Origin: Inia geoffrensis
Lineage: Eukaryota; Chordata; Mammalia; Artiodactyla; Iniidae
DNA: 64,000 nt
Assembly: GCA_036417435.1 (NCBI GenBank)
Contig: CM070915.1
Span: 80,353,799-80,417,798, forward strand
Direction: 5' to 3'
Shown here: positions 11,891 to 23,456 of the stretch, piece after piece
Layout: each line of letters opens with the position of its first letter
Numbering within the stretch: the stretch's first letter is position 1
Translations under genes and position numbers: made by a program
The notes under the pieces: model-generated
The model's input: only the letters and a program-made list of their open reading frames with translations
Told to the model about the DNA's origin: nothing
Databases searched by the model: none

Positions 11891-14800
11891 GACTGGCCGA
11901 GATGGCAGAGTACAGAGACCCTGAGCTCACCTCCTCTCAGGAGCACTCCAGCATCACAACAATCTGCAGAACCACCAACAATGAAGAGGAATGGACGCTG
12001 CCACAAAGGATCTACAACTAAAGACAAAGATGGAGCCACAATGAGATAGATGGATAGGAGGGACGGACTCACGAATATAATCAAATCCCACACACCTGGG
12101 TGGGCGACCCAAAAACTGGAGAATAATTATATTACAGAGGTTCTCCCACAGGAGTGAGAGTTCTGAGCCCTACATCAGGCTCCCCAGCCCGGGGGTCCTG
12201 CACTAGAAAGACAAGCCCCCAGAGCATTTTGGCTTAATTTTGGGAGCCCCACAGGACTGGCGAAAACAGTGACTTCATTCTTAAAGGGCAACACGTGAAA
12301 TCTCACACATACCAGGAACCAGGGCAAAAGCAGTAATTGGATAGGACCCTGGGTCAGACCAATCTGCCGGTCTTGGAGAGTCTCCTGGAGAGGTGGGGGG
12401 TGGATGTGGCTCACCATGGGACACAGACGCTGGTGGCAGACATTTGGGAACATTCTACCATGTGAACTGCTGCTGGTGGTTGCCGTCTTGGCTCATCAGC
12501 ACCGAGACCTGGCCCCAGCAGCCTGTAGGCTCCAGTGCTGGGACACCTCAAGCCAAACAACTAACTGGGTGGGCACATAGCCCCACCCATCAGCAGACAG
12601 GTTGCCTGAAGACTTCCTGAGCCCACAGCCATGCCTAACCATGGCCCTGCCCACCAGAGGGCCAAGACCCAGCTCCACCACCAGCAGGCAGGCACTAGGC
12701 CTTCTCTCCAGGAAGCCTGCACCAGCCTCTTGACCAGCCTTATCCACCACGGGGCAGACAAAAGAAAACCTCAATCCTGCAGACCCAGCCTGCCCACAGC
12801 AGGCCAGACCGTACTCTGAGACCAACTGGCCCCAGCCCTGTCCACCAACAGGGCAATGTATACCCTGCACCGCATACTTAACTGTGTGAGGAACCAGGAG
12901 CCCCCTCCCCCCCTCCCCCCCCCAATAGTCCAGCACTAGCTGCAGGACCTGGGTTCACCTGCCATTGGGTGAACTCTGCCCATTTCCAATGGGCAGGCCC
13001 AAATCTTTGCGACTCTGACTATACCCATCACTGAGCCAGCACTAGCCTCAGGGCCCCTTAGGGTTCTGTAGCCAGCAGCCTCGTGACCAGGCCCCGCTAA
13101 ACAGCAGCCAGCAGCATCTACACAAGGCGGGTCCTGGCAACCAACCGGGCTAGGGGCCAACCAAGCCCAGCAGACCACCCACATCGCCCACCATAACAGA
13201 AGGACCCATGCAACCCTCGGGGGAACACTTAGAACATATAGGTAATGGGAGGACAGTGCACTGCTGGGACACACAAGATGTCTCCTACAGAGGGCCACTT
13301 CTCCAAGGTTGAGAAACGTAAGTAACTTACCACAAACGTAAAAATACAAATAGCAACTCAGACAAAATGAGGTAGCAGAGGAATATGTTCCAGATGAAGG
13401 AACAAGATAAAAAAACCCCAGAAGAAAAACTAAGTGTTGTGGAGACCGGCAGTCTCCACAAGAAAGGGTTCAGAGTAAGAATCATAAAGATGATCAAAGA
13501 ATTTGGGAAAAGAATGCACAGAGTGAGAAATTAGAAGTTTTGAGCAAAGACTTAGAAAACATAAAGAGTAACCAAACAGATGGAGAATACGATACCTGAA
13601 ATGAAAAATACACTGGAAGAACAAATCAGTGAGCTGGAAGACAGAGTAGTGGAAATCACTGCCACTGAACAGAAAAAAAAAGTATGAAAAGAAATGACAG
13701 TTTGAGAGACCTCTGGGACAACATCAAACACACCAATATTTGCATTATAGAGGCCCCAGAAGGAGATAAGAGAAAGAGCCTGAGAACATACGTTTAAGAC
13801 ATAATAGCTGAAAACATCCCTAACCTGGGAAAGGAACAAGTCACCCAAGTCCAGGAAGCACAGAGACTGCCACACAGGATGAACCCAAAGAGTAAGACAC
13901 CAAGACACACTTTAAGTGACAAAGAGATAAAGAGAGAATATTAAAAACAAGAGAATAAGAAATAACATACAAGGGAATTCCCCATAAGGCTGTCAGCCCA
14001 TTTTTTCAACAGAAACTCTACTGGCCAAAAGGGAGTGGGGGCATGATATATTTAAAGCGATAAAAGGGGAAAAAATACAACCAAGAATAATCTATGCAGG
14101 AAGGCCCTCACTCAGATTTTTTTTTTTCTCGTGGTACGCGGGCCTCTCACCGCCATGGCCTCTCCCGCTGCGGAGCACAGGCTCCGGACGCGCAGGCCCA
14201 GCGGCCATGGCTCACAGGCACAGCCGCTCTGCGGCATGTGGGATCCTCCCGGACCGGGGCACGAACCCGTGTCCCCTGCATCGGCAGGCGGACTCTCAAC
14301 CACTGCGCCACCAGGGAAGCCCCCTCATTCAGATTTGATGGAGAAGTCAAAAGCCGAAAGAGTTCAGTACCATCAAACCAGCTTTATAACAAATGTTAAA
14401 AGAACTTCTCTAGGTGAAAAGGAAAAGGCCACAACTAGAAACAAGAAAATTACGAAATGAAAAAGCTCACCAGTAAAGGCAAATATACAGTGAAGGTAGG
14501 AAATCTCCACACACCAAGCTAGTAGGGAGGTTAAAAGAAAAAAGTAGTAAGACTGTCTATATTCCACAATAAGCAGTTAAGGGATACACAAAACAATGAG
14601 ACATAAAATATGCAAGCAAAAACAGTAATTGTGAGGGGAGGAGAGTACAAATGCAGGGTTTTCAAAATGCATTTGAAATTAAGACATCAGCAACTTAAAA
14701 CAATCATGTATACATACAGACTGCTATACAAAACCTCATGGTGACTGCAAACCAAAAATCTACAATAGATATGTACCCAAAAAAGAAAAAGGAAACCAAA

Positions 14801-15927
14801 CATAACAGTAAAGGTAGTCATCAAATGATGAGAGAGAACGAAAGAAGGGAAAAACGACCCTACACAAACAAATCCAAAACAGTTAACAAAATGGCAGTGA
14901 GAACATACATATCGATGATTACCTTAAATGTAAACAGAGTAAATGCTCCAACCAAAAGACACAGAGTGGCTGATGGACACAAAAACAAGACCCCTTGATA
15001 TTCTGCCTACAAGAGACTCATTTCAGATCCAGAGACACATACAGACTGAAAGTGAGGGACTGGAAAAAGGTATTCCATGCAAGTGGAAATCACACGAAAG
15101 CCAGAGTAGTAATACTTACATCAGACAAAATCGACTTTAAAATAAAGACTGTTATAAGAGACAAGGAGGGACACTACATAATGATCAAGGAATCATCCAG
15201 GAAGATACAACAATTGTATATACATATGGGAGCACCTAAATATAAGGCGAATATTGAGAGACATAAAAGGAGAAATTGATGGTAACACAATAATAGTGGG
15301 GGACTTTAACACCCCACTTATATTAATGGACAGATCATCCAGGCAGAAAATCAGTAAGGAAACACGGGCCTTAAATAACACATTAGACCAAATGGGCTTA
15401 ACTGATATAGCATTCCATCCTAAAGCGGCAGAATACATATTCTTTTCAAGTGCACATGGAAAATCCTCCAGGATAGATTACATGCTAGGCCACAAAATAA
15501 GCCTTGGTAAATTTAAGACAATTGAAATCATATCAAGCATCTTTTCCAACCGCAACACTACAGAGACTAGAAATCAACTACAGGAAAAAAAATTGCAAAA
15601 AACACAAACATGTGGAGGCTAAACACTATGCTGCTCAACAACCAATGGATCACTGAATAGATTAAAGGAGAAATCAAAAAATACCTACAGACAAATGAAA
15701 AAAATACAACGATCCAAAACCTATGGAATGCAGCCAAAGTGGTTTTAAGAGGGAAGTTTATAGGGATACAGCTCACCTCAGAGAACAAGGAAAATCTCAA
15801 ATAAACAACCTAAACTTACACCTAAAGCAACCAGAGAAAGAAGAACAAACAAAACCCAAGTCAGCAGAAGGAAAGAAATCATAAAGACCAGAGCAGAAAT
15901 AAATGAAACACAGACGAAGAAAACAAC
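11891..15927 (+). mobile_element. L1 with 5' UTR, ORF1 and first part of ORF2, truncated at its 3' side
   Basis: Leader GGCCGAGATGGCAGAGTACA at about 11897, 5' UTR to about 13380, ORF1 remnant about 13390-14400 with an antisense CHR-2 SINE at 14117-14323, and an ORF2 start near 14891. The endonuclease segment 15254-15622 retains GDFNTPL and SSRIDYMLGHK. It ends abruptly near 15927 at the next L1 leader. Confidence 0.75.
14117..14323 (-). repeat. CHR-2 type SINE
   Basis: Antisense copy in L1 ORF1. Flanks CCTCACTCAGATT and CCTCATTCAGATT form a target duplication with one difference. Confidence 0.94.
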
Positions 15928-17937
15928 AGAGGAGACCTTCAAGATGGTGGAAGAGTAAGACGCGGAGATCACCTTCCTCCCCACACATGCATCAGAAATA
16001 CATCTATACGTGGAACAGCTCCTACAGAACACCTACTGAACGCTGGCAGAAGACCTCAGACCTCCTAAAAGGCAAGAGACTCCCCATGTACCTGGGGAGG
16101 GCAAAAGAAAAACGAATAAACAGAGACAAAAGAATAGGGACGGGACCTGCACTTCTGGGAGGGAGCTGTGAAGGAGGAAAGGTTTCCATACACTAGGAAA
16201 CCCCATCACTGGTGGAGACGGGGGTTGGGGGGGAGCTTCAGAGCCACGGAGGAGAGCGCAGCCACGGGGGTGCGGAGGGCAGAGTGGAGAGATTCCCGCA
16301 CGGAGGATCAGGGCCGACCGGCACTCACCTGCCCGAGAGGCTTGTCTGCTCACCCGCCGGGGTGGGCAGGGCTGGGAGCTGAGGCTCGGGCTTCGGTCGG
16401 AGCGCAGGGAGAGGACTGGGGTTGGCAGCGTGAACACTGCCTGCAGGGGGTTAGTGCACCACGGCTAGCCGGGAGGGAGTCCGGGGAAAAGTCTGGACCT
16501 GCCTAGGAGTCAAGAGACCATTGTTTCGGGGTGCACGAGGAGAGGGGGGTTCAGAGCACCGCATAAAGGAGCTCCAGAGACGGGCACAAGCCGCGGCTAA
16601 CAGTGCAGACCCCAGAGACGGGCATGAGATGCTAAGGCTGCTGCTGCCGCCTTCTTGCCACCAAGAAGCCTGCGTGCGAGCACAGCTCACTATCCACACC
16701 TCCCTTCCGGGGAGCCTGGGCAGCCCACCACTGCCAGGGTCCCGGGATCCAGGGACAACTTCGCCGGGAGAACGCACGGCACGCCTCAGGCTGGTGCAAC
16801 GTCACGCCGGCCTCTGCCGCAGCAGCCCCGCCCCGCCCCGCACTCCGCGCCCCTCCCTCCCCCCAGCCTGAGTGCGCCAGAGCCCCCGAGTCAGCTGCTC
16901 CTTTAACCCCGTCCTGTCTGAGCGAAGAACAGACGCCCTCCACCGACCTACATGCAGAGGCGGGGCCAAATCCAAAGCTGAGCCCCTGGGAGCTGTGAGA
17001 ACAAAGAAGAGAAAGGGAAATCCCTCCCAGCCTCAGGAGCAGCGGATTAAATCCCCACAATCAACTTGGTGTACCTGCATCTGTGGAATACATGAATACA
17101 CAACGAATCATCCCAAATTGAGGAGGTGGACTTTGGGAGCCACGGTACATTTTTTTTTTTTTTTCCTTTTTCTCTTTTTGTGTGTATGTGTATGCTTCTT
17201 TGTATGATTTTACCTGTACAGGTTTGCTTTTGCCATTTTTCCTAGGGTTCTGTTTTTTTTATTAAAATTTTTAATTATTTTTTATTTTAATAACTTTATT
17301 ATTTCCTTCCTCCCTTCCTCCCTTCCTCTCTTCCTCTCTTTCTTTCTCCCTTTTCTGAGCCGTGTGGCTGACAGGGTCTTTGTGCTCCAGCTGGGCATCA
17401 GGGCTGTGCCTCTGAGGTGGGAGAGCCAAGTTCAGGACACTGGTCCACAAGAGACTTCCCAGCTCCACGTAATATCAAACAGCAAAAGCTCTCCCAGAGA
17501 CCTCCATCTCAACACTAACGCCCAGCTCCACTCAACAACCAGCAAGCTACAGTGCAGGACACCCTATGCCAGACAACTAGAAAGACAGGAACACAACCCC
17601 ACCCATTAGCAGAGAGGCTGCCTAAAATCATAAGTCCACAGACACCCCAAAACACACCACCAGATGTGGACCTGCCCACCAGAAAGACAAGATCCAGCCT
17701 CATCCACCAGAACACAGGCACTAATCCCCTCCACCAGGAAGCCTACAACAACCCACGGAACCAGCCTTACCCGCTGGGGGCAGACACCAAAAACAAGGGG
17801 AACTACGAACCTGCAGCCTGTGCGAAAGAGACCCCAAACACAGTAAGTTAAGCAAAATGAGAAAATAGAGAAACACACAGCAGATGAAGGAGCCAGGTAG
17901 AAACCCACCAGACCAAACAAATGAAGAGGAAATAGGC
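15928..17937 (+). mobile_element. L1 5' UTR (CpG-rich) and first ORF1 codons
   Basis: Leader ACCTTCAAGATGGTGGAAGA at about 15937, then a CpG-rich 5' UTR (densest about 16200-17000), T-rich and TTCC-rich stretches (17150-17360), and an ORF1 beginning at about 17850. At 17937 the sequence jumps directly to late ORF2, so ORF1 and most of ORF2 are missing. L1 5' UTRs carry an internal polymerase II promoter; this one points toward CEBPD about 4-5 kb away. Confidence 0.75.
17300..17355. repeat. (TTCC/TCCC)n pyrimidine repeat in L1 5' UTR
   Basis: CTTCCTCCCTTCCTCCCTTC-type tract, imperfect. Confidence 0.85.
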
Positions 17938-18735
17938 ACAGCTTTTGCACAGCAAAGGAAACCATAAACAAGACGAAAAGACAACCCTTAGCATGGGAGA
18001 AAGTATTTGCAAATGAAGCAAACTGACAAAGGATTAATCTCCAAAATTTACAAGCAGCTCATGCAGCTCAATATCAAAAAAACAAGCAACCCAATCCAAA
18101 AATGGGCAGAAGACCTAAATAGACATTTCTCCAAAGAAGATATACAGATTGCCAACAAACACATGAAAGGATGCTCAACGTCACTAATCATTAGAGAAAT
18201 GCAGATCAAAACTACAATGAGGTGTCACCTCACACCAGTCAGAAGGGCCATCATGAAAAATCTACAAACAATAAATGCTGGAGAGGGTGTGGAGAAAAGG
18301 GAACCCTCTTGCACTGTTGGTGGGAATGTAAACTGATACAGCCAATATGGAGAACAGTATGGAGGTTCCTTAAGAAACTAAAAATAGAACTACCATATGA
18401 CCCAGCAATCCCATTACTGGGCATATATCCCGAGAAAACCATAATTCAAAAAGAGTCATGTACCAAAATGTTCATTGCAGCTCTATTTACAATAGCCAGG
18501 ATATGGAAGCAACCTAAGTGTCCATCGACAGATAAATGGATAAAGAAGATGTAGCACATATATACAATGGAATATTACTCAGCCATAAAAAGAAATTGAG
18601 TTATTTGTAGCGAGGTGGATGGACCCCCGAGTCTGTCATACAGAGTGAAGTTAAGTCAGAAAGAGAAAAACAAATACCATATGCTAACTAACACATATAT
18701 AGAGAATCTTAAAAAAAAAAAAAAAAAAAAAGGCA
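17938..18735 (+). mobile_element. L1 3' end (late ORF2, 3' UTR, poly-A)
   Basis: Late ORF2 (RQKTSDLL-type sequence is absent; the block 18007-18554 gives [18 protein letters not shown] and [14 protein letters not shown] peptides) and 3' UTR, ending in an A-run of about 21 at 18711-18731. It may be the 3' end of the 15928 element after internal deletion, or of one of the older elements upstream. Confidence 0.8.
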
Positions 18736-20599
18736 AATCGCTCCTCCGTGTGCTTTATTACTGGGAACATGCGCAAGTGTATGGCAGGTTGGACACCTGA
18801 CTCACAGAGTCAAATAACTGTTTTCAGCTCTGGCTACTTTGTAATCTGGGAGATCTTTCTCTTAAATTCCAGAGGCTGAAGTGAATGCAGAATTTTCTAC
18901 CCATCACCGTAGGCTTTTAGTAAAATACACAGGCTTTATAAAGCAGTGCCAAGGATGTGTGACCCTAATACCCAGGGGCTTTATTCTTTTGGCCCTCATA
19001 TTTCCTTTCACACACACACACAAAATACTGAAAATCAGGTTTATCCGAAAAGCCTATATTTGTAACCTCACTATTGTCTGACACAAAACACATGAGAACA
19101 TATCATACAGTTAAAATTATTCCTGAGCCAGATGAACAAAAGTATGTAATCTGATAGTTGAGAATCATCACCTGAAGAGGGCGCTAGAGTCACCATTTCC
19201 CTCCTCTTGACACTGGCATCGCTCAAAAACATTGTCACTGTTCCAGACTTTCACTTGGAGAACTGTTGTTGCCCCATATCTTGCACCGTATGAAGCATCC
19301 GAAAGTGGTTCCTCGTGAGGACTGAGGTATATGGCCCCTTCGTGTTATGAGTGAGCCAACCCGATTTCCTAACCCCAACAGTGTCCCACCGCTGGAGCAC
19401 ATCCAGCCTCCTGAATTTCTAAAGGACGGATGTGTTTAGAAAGTCCACATGAAGTGCTGCATTTGAACAACTCAACTAAGCTCAACATAGCAACGTCCTC
19501 ATAAACAAGGGTGAATCCAAGGCTCCGACGTTTTTAAGGAATACTTTCTTATTTGACTGCTTCCTTTAGACAGTTTTCAGAACACAGGCTCAAGATTCCT
19601 AACAATGAGGAACCATGACCAACTTTGTATTTATCTCGGATAAATTAACAGTAGAGTTAGGAAAAGACAGTAAGTGGAGACATTCAAGAAATGACTGTGG
19701 ACAACTGCTGTCACAGAAGCTAAACTTTAAATTGTTTTATTGTATTTTTAATAGTCTTTCACTTGCCGTTAAACGTCATAACAAATCTCTACTTTGTTGG
19801 TCTACGTACGACCTCTCCTTTCTCTTTTTCAGTAAAAGGGAAGAAAACTCTTAAATCTAAACATTATCATTACTAGTTAATACATTGAAAAAAAGATGGA
19901 CGTAGCATCTCTTTCAAGCTCAATCCCAATTTGACATCTGAATCATCTCACTGAATTATTTTCATGAGAATATGGTTCTCTGTGTATGTATTTTGCATTC
20001 CCTGACTGGAGAGGGCTTTAGTAGTGTTTTTATGGCTTCCAAAATAGATACGTCTTTCCTCTGGGTGTGCATGAACCACACTCTAAGTGTTCCTGGGTTT
20101 TACCTTTAATAGATAATTAATCGTGTGACATCCACATCACGGCCCCTGAGTAATTCTAGCGTATTACGTCTGTCCTTCTAGAAAACCTATTCAGTATCCC
20201 ATGGTGCCGTCATCAGAAGTCACCTCTGGAATACTGTGGAGCTTGTGGAGCGTTTGGTGTTGGGAAGCAACGAAATGAGAAAGGATGTGGACAGGGACCA
20301 GGTCTGAACAGGGACGGTGATGTGAAAAATAGAACTGACCCGAAATTCCTGACCCAAATTGTAGGAAACAAACGTTAACCAACAAAGCCAGTTCAGTCTT
20401 TTCCTGCATTTTACAATGTGAAGAGCTAGCAAGTTAACACCTTGTCAGAGCTGCTAGTATAAACTTTATTTTTGTCCTGAAGGGGACCTACCCCACTGCT
20501 TTGGATCCAAAGGCACTTGTTTTTGGAATACTGAACAGCATTTAAAAAAAAGAGCCTGGAACTAAAGACAGGACTGAAGTAAGACATCACCGCAAGATG
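18736..20599. other. Unique sequence upstream of CEBPD
   Basis: AT-rich non-repetitive DNA with no convincing exon. The single clear element is a CTCF-like motif at 19171-19186. It is the likely location of distal CEBPD regulatory sequence, which is inference from position only. Confidence 0.5.
19171..19186 (+). promoter_or_regulatory. CTCF-like motif 2 kb upstream of CEBPD
   Basis: CCTGAAGAGGGCGCTA matches the CTCF core CCACCAGGGGGCGCTA at 12 of 16 positions, including AG-x-GGGCGCTA. It is forward on the + strand, pointing toward CEBPD. Confidence 0.45.
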
Positions 20600-20981
20600 G
20601 CACTGCTCTAGTGTCCCTGGAAGCAGCGTCGGGGGCGCGGGGCTTGCGGGGCTCTGAGTGTGGAGCTCCCGGGCGTTCGTGGGCTTTCCGGGGGCGCGGA
20701 GCTCTCGCGCGCTCGTGGTTCCCGGCTTCCCCCGGCTCTAGGCGCGCGGGATTGCAGAGCGCCCCCGGACCCGGCGGAATCCCGCGGAGCAGCGTCTCCA
20801 ACCCCGCCATCCCCGCGATCGGGAAGCCGCGAGACCCTAATTCCCTGAAGCCGCGGGGGAGCGCCCCCGGGCCCTAGTCCGCGCGCTGGCCCGGGCCCCG
20901 TTCTGGTTCCGCCCCGACTCCGCGGGCTTAGAGGCCCCGACCCACCAGCAGGAAGGAGGAGGCGCGGCCAAGGGAGGGTCG

Positions 20982-20990
20982 TTCCCGGCA
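20982..20990 (+). promoter_or_regulatory. Possible STAT-type element upstream of CEBPD
   Basis: TTCCCGGCA resembles the STAT half-palindrome TTCCNGGAA with one half degraded, about 170 bases before the ATG. CEBPD promoters are known to respond to STAT3 through an acute-phase element near the GC boxes; assigning that role to this site is inference. Confidence 0.3.
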
Positions 20991-21064
20991 GCGCTGCGCG
21001 GGCCGGGCCGGCGGGCAGGAAGCACGGGGGAGGCGCGCGGGCGGGGGTCCCGCGGTCCGCGGCC

Positions 21065-21080
21065 GGGGCGGGGCGGGGCG
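21065..21080 (+). promoter_or_regulatory. Tandem GC boxes (Sp1/KLF type) of the CEBPD promoter
   Basis: Three overlapping GGGGCGG units lie about 75-90 bases before the start codon and just upstream of the TATA-like box. GC boxes are expected in CEBPD promoters. Next to them, CGTCA at 21085-21089 (TGACG on the other strand) is a CREB/ATF half-site. Confidence 0.6.
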
Positions 21081-21095
21081 TGCGCGTCAGTCCGG

Positions 21096-21105
21096 CTAGA
21101 AAAGG
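21096..21105 (+). promoter_or_regulatory. TATA-like box of CEBPD
   Basis: CTAGAAAAGG is the only A/T-rich core in the proximal promoter. It lies about 51-60 bases before the ATG, so transcription would begin near 21125-21130 and the 5' UTR would be only about 30 bases. It is a weak match to TATAAA, and initiation may be dispersed as in many CpG-island promoters. Confidence 0.45.
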
Positions 21106-21155
21106 CGGCGCCCGGCCCGCCCGGGGACCGCGCTCGCCGTCGGCCCGACGCCGCC

Positions 21156-21926
21156 ATGAGCGCCGCGCTCTTCAGCCTGGACGGCCCGGCGCGCGGCGCG
21201 CCCTGGACTGCGGAGCCCGCCGCTTTCTACGAGCCCGGCCGCGCGGGGAAGCTAGGTCGCGGAGCCGAGCCGGCCGCGCCCGCCATGTACGACGACGAGA
21301 GCGCTATCGACTTCAGCGCCTACATCGACTCCATGGCCGCCGTGCCCACCCTGGAGCTGTGCCACGATGAGCTCTTCGCCGACCTCTTCAACAGCAACCA
21401 CAAGGCGGGCGCCCTGGAGCTGCTGCCCGGGGGCCCCGCGCGCCCCGCGGGCCCCGGCCCCGCGCCGCGACCGCTCAAGCGCGAGCCCGACTGGGGCGAC
21501 GGCGACGCGCCCGGCTCGCTGCTGCCCGCGCAGGTGGCCGCGTGCGCGCAAACGGTGGTGAGCCTGGCGGCCGCCGCGCAGCCGACTCCGCCCGCGTCGC
21601 CCGAGCCGCCGCGCCGCAGCCCCGCGCCCCCAGCTCCCGGGGCGGCGCGCGACAAGGCAGCGGGCAAGCGGGGTCCGGACCGCGGCAGCCCCGAGTACCG
21701 GCAGCGGCGGGAACGCAACAACATCGCCGTGCGCAAGAGCCGCGACAAGGCTAAGCGGCGCAACCAGGAGATGCAGCAGAAGCTGGTGGAGCTTTCGGCC
21801 GAGAACGAGAAGCTACAGCAGCGCGTGGAGCAGCTCACGCGGGACCTGGCCGGCCTGCGGCGCTTCTTCAAGCAGCTGCCCGGCGCGCCCTTCTTGCCCG
21901 GCGCGGGGGCGGCGGACGCGCGGTGA
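21156..21926 (+). CDS. CEBPD: CCAAT/enhancer-binding protein delta (C/EBP-delta), complete single-exon gene
   Basis: Nuclear bZIP transcription factor that binds CCAAT-type sites as a homodimer or with other C/EBPs; the family acts in acute-phase, inflammatory and adipocyte programmes. The 256-residue protein starts MSAALFSLDGPARG at an ATG in a good Kozak context (gccgccATGa). Residues about 44-82 (MYDDESAIDFS through DLFNSNHK) are the conserved transactivation segment. LKREPDW (107-113) is the C/EBP regulatory motif with a psi-K-x-E sumoylation consensus at K108. The basic region is about 178-204 (RERNNIAVRKSRDKAKRR), followed by a zipper with heptads at M206, L213, L220, L227 and L234. There are no introns, as known for CEBPD. 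As I recall, human CEBPD is 269 residues, so this copy is about 13 shorter, mostly in Ala/Pro/Gly tracts. A second in-frame Met at residue 44 could give a shorter form. SPIDR ends tail to tail just downstream. Confidence 0.98.
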   Translation: MSAALFSLDGPARGAPWTAEPAAFYEPGRAGKLGRGAEPAAPAMYDDESAIDFSAYIDSMAAVPTLELCHDELFADLFNSNHKAGALELLPGGPARPAGPGPAPRPLKREPDWGDGDAPGSLLPAQVAACAQTVVSLAAAAQPTPPASPEPPRRSPAPPAPGAARDKAAGKRGPDRGSPEYRQRRERNNIAVRKSRDKAKRRNQEMQQKLVELSAENEKLQQRVEQLTRDLAGLRRFFKQLPGAPFLPGAGAADAR

Positions 21927-22173
21927 CGCGGGGGGCGTGCGGGCTGCGGCCGCAGTGCCTGGAACCGCCGGGCCGGACCCCCGGGCGGGGCCGGGACTCG
22001 GACAGCTGCCGCGTGGACCCTAAGTTACTGTGACGGCAGCTTCTCTGCCCGAGGAGGCAGCTAAGGTACATTCGTTAAAGAGACTTTTCGGACAAACCTT
22101 TGTACTGTAGATACGAGGAAAGGACTGAGCATGCTCACTTTTTTATACTGATGATTTTTACAGTATTTGTAAG

Positions 22174-22179
22174 AATAAA
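22174..22179 (+). terminator. CEBPD polyadenylation signal
   Basis: AATAAA in an AU-rich 3' UTR (21927 to about 22195), 248 bases after the stop codon. Cleavage is expected near 22190-22200. It is the only canonical hexamer on this strand soon after the gene. Confidence 0.85.
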
Positions 22180-22195
22180 GGCGTATTAGACCCAC

Positions 22196-23456
22196 CTTGA
22201 TTCCTGCGCTCGCGGCCCTCCGGACTGGCCGGGGAGGGCGCGAGGGCGCTTCTGGCTGGTGTGCGCCCCGGGGCCGGGTTCCTGGAACGACCGTCGCTTT
22301 GCTTCTCCAACAGGCCAGACTCCACCTGCGGACGTGCCGGTTAACTTGCCGAGCGAGACCCGCTCGGGTGGAAGGCGCCCCGGGAACGTGTCGGAAACCG
22401 GCCGGAGCGGGTCCCACCTCGAGTCGGGGGCAAGGAGAGGAGGGCTCAGGTTATCCGAAAACCAGTCCCACTCATTCTGGCTTTCATGGGATTTGCTTTC
22501 ACTTCCCTCAGTCCTGTAGACAGCTTCAGATAGATTTTAAAAGTGCATAAAGTACAGAAGTCATATAGGAGATGGAAAGGACGGTCACAAAGCTACCTAA
22601 AATCGGCTACCTTGCCGGTACTGGTAAGGCTTCAAAGCTGAATCTGGACGAATAAATAAAGCCGTTGCCTTCCCCCCATGAGAGTGGGTACTAGGCAGCC
22701 TCCCTTGGTCTTGGCTGCTACGTCTATATTATGTAATTAGTTAACCGTGGCCTGTCATGATTACACTGTCATAAGGGAGGAAAATCTTTATAGTGTCCAG
22801 ATTAATCCCCGGTTTTACTTTTAACTCAGATCTCTGCCAACAAGGTGAACGATTCCCCAGCTCTCCTGCGGCGGCGTAGTCCTGCGCAGTGCCCGGCAGG
22901 ACTAACCAGACCTGTCAGTCTCTCCGTAAGGAGCTACCATCAGGCCAGTCACTTTATCTCTACTTTATGGGAAACAGTTTTACCTCTGACATAGTTCCCC
23001 AGAATATTTTCCAAAAAATACTGAACTGCAGAACGCTTAGGCTGGACACTGTGCAGAGCAGTAATATGACGATAGAGGACAAAGGTTTACACTCAGCAGG
23101 GTAATTCTTTGGGGAAATGTTAAAAGAAATACAGGAAAAACACGTTGAATCATTGTAAAATTTGAACACTTTAGAATTACAGTAGAACAAAATAACTTTT
23201 TCTACTACGTTATTGTCTAAGGTAAATACAAAATGAAAACCTCGAGCTTATTTAAGCTCTATCGTGTTCCTAAATTTGCAGAAAGGCAATAAAATATATA
23301 TCATCGCAGAAAGTACTCTGACTTACAGTTTACAAGCCAGTTTACTACCATTTGCCCCAGTCGAATTTCCACTTCAAGATCATAAAGTACATTCACTCTG
23401 CCTAGAGTTAACAAATAACTACTGAAACACCACCACTGGCAGCCACTTTGTAAAGT
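22196..23456 (-). other. SPIDR: Space between CEBPD and SPIDR 3' ends; presumed SPIDR 3' UTR
   Basis: About 1.26 kb separate the CEBPD cleavage zone from the SPIDR stop codon, and the two genes converge here. I see no coding potential. Reading the - strand, I find no canonical AATAAA or ATTAAA; variant hexamers (TATAAA near 22785-22795, AGTAAA near 22814-22820) could serve. The exact SPIDR 3' end is therefore unknown. Confidence 0.5.

Larger units (their letters stand above)
20600..22450. promoter_or_regulatory. CpG island covering CEBPD promoter, coding exon and 3' region
   Basis: CpG dinucleotides become dense from about 20620 and stay dense through the CEBPD coding exon to about 22440, in contrast to the AT-rich, CpG-poor sequence before 20580 and after 22460. 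The island therefore covers promoter, gene body and the 250 bases past the polyadenylation signal. Borders were judged by eye. Confidence 0.85.

Noticed and set aside
14112..14460. Recurrent 60-110 codon ORFs (ESPPADAGDTGSCPGPG and similar peptides) at ten places
   Set aside because: All come from CHR-2 SINE copies read in either direction; a repeat-derived peptide, not a gene family.
21320..21871. 183-codon ORF antisense to CEBPD, and other frames through the CEBPD exon
   Set aside because: Shadow frames of very GC-rich coding sequence; the CEBPD frame explains the region fully.
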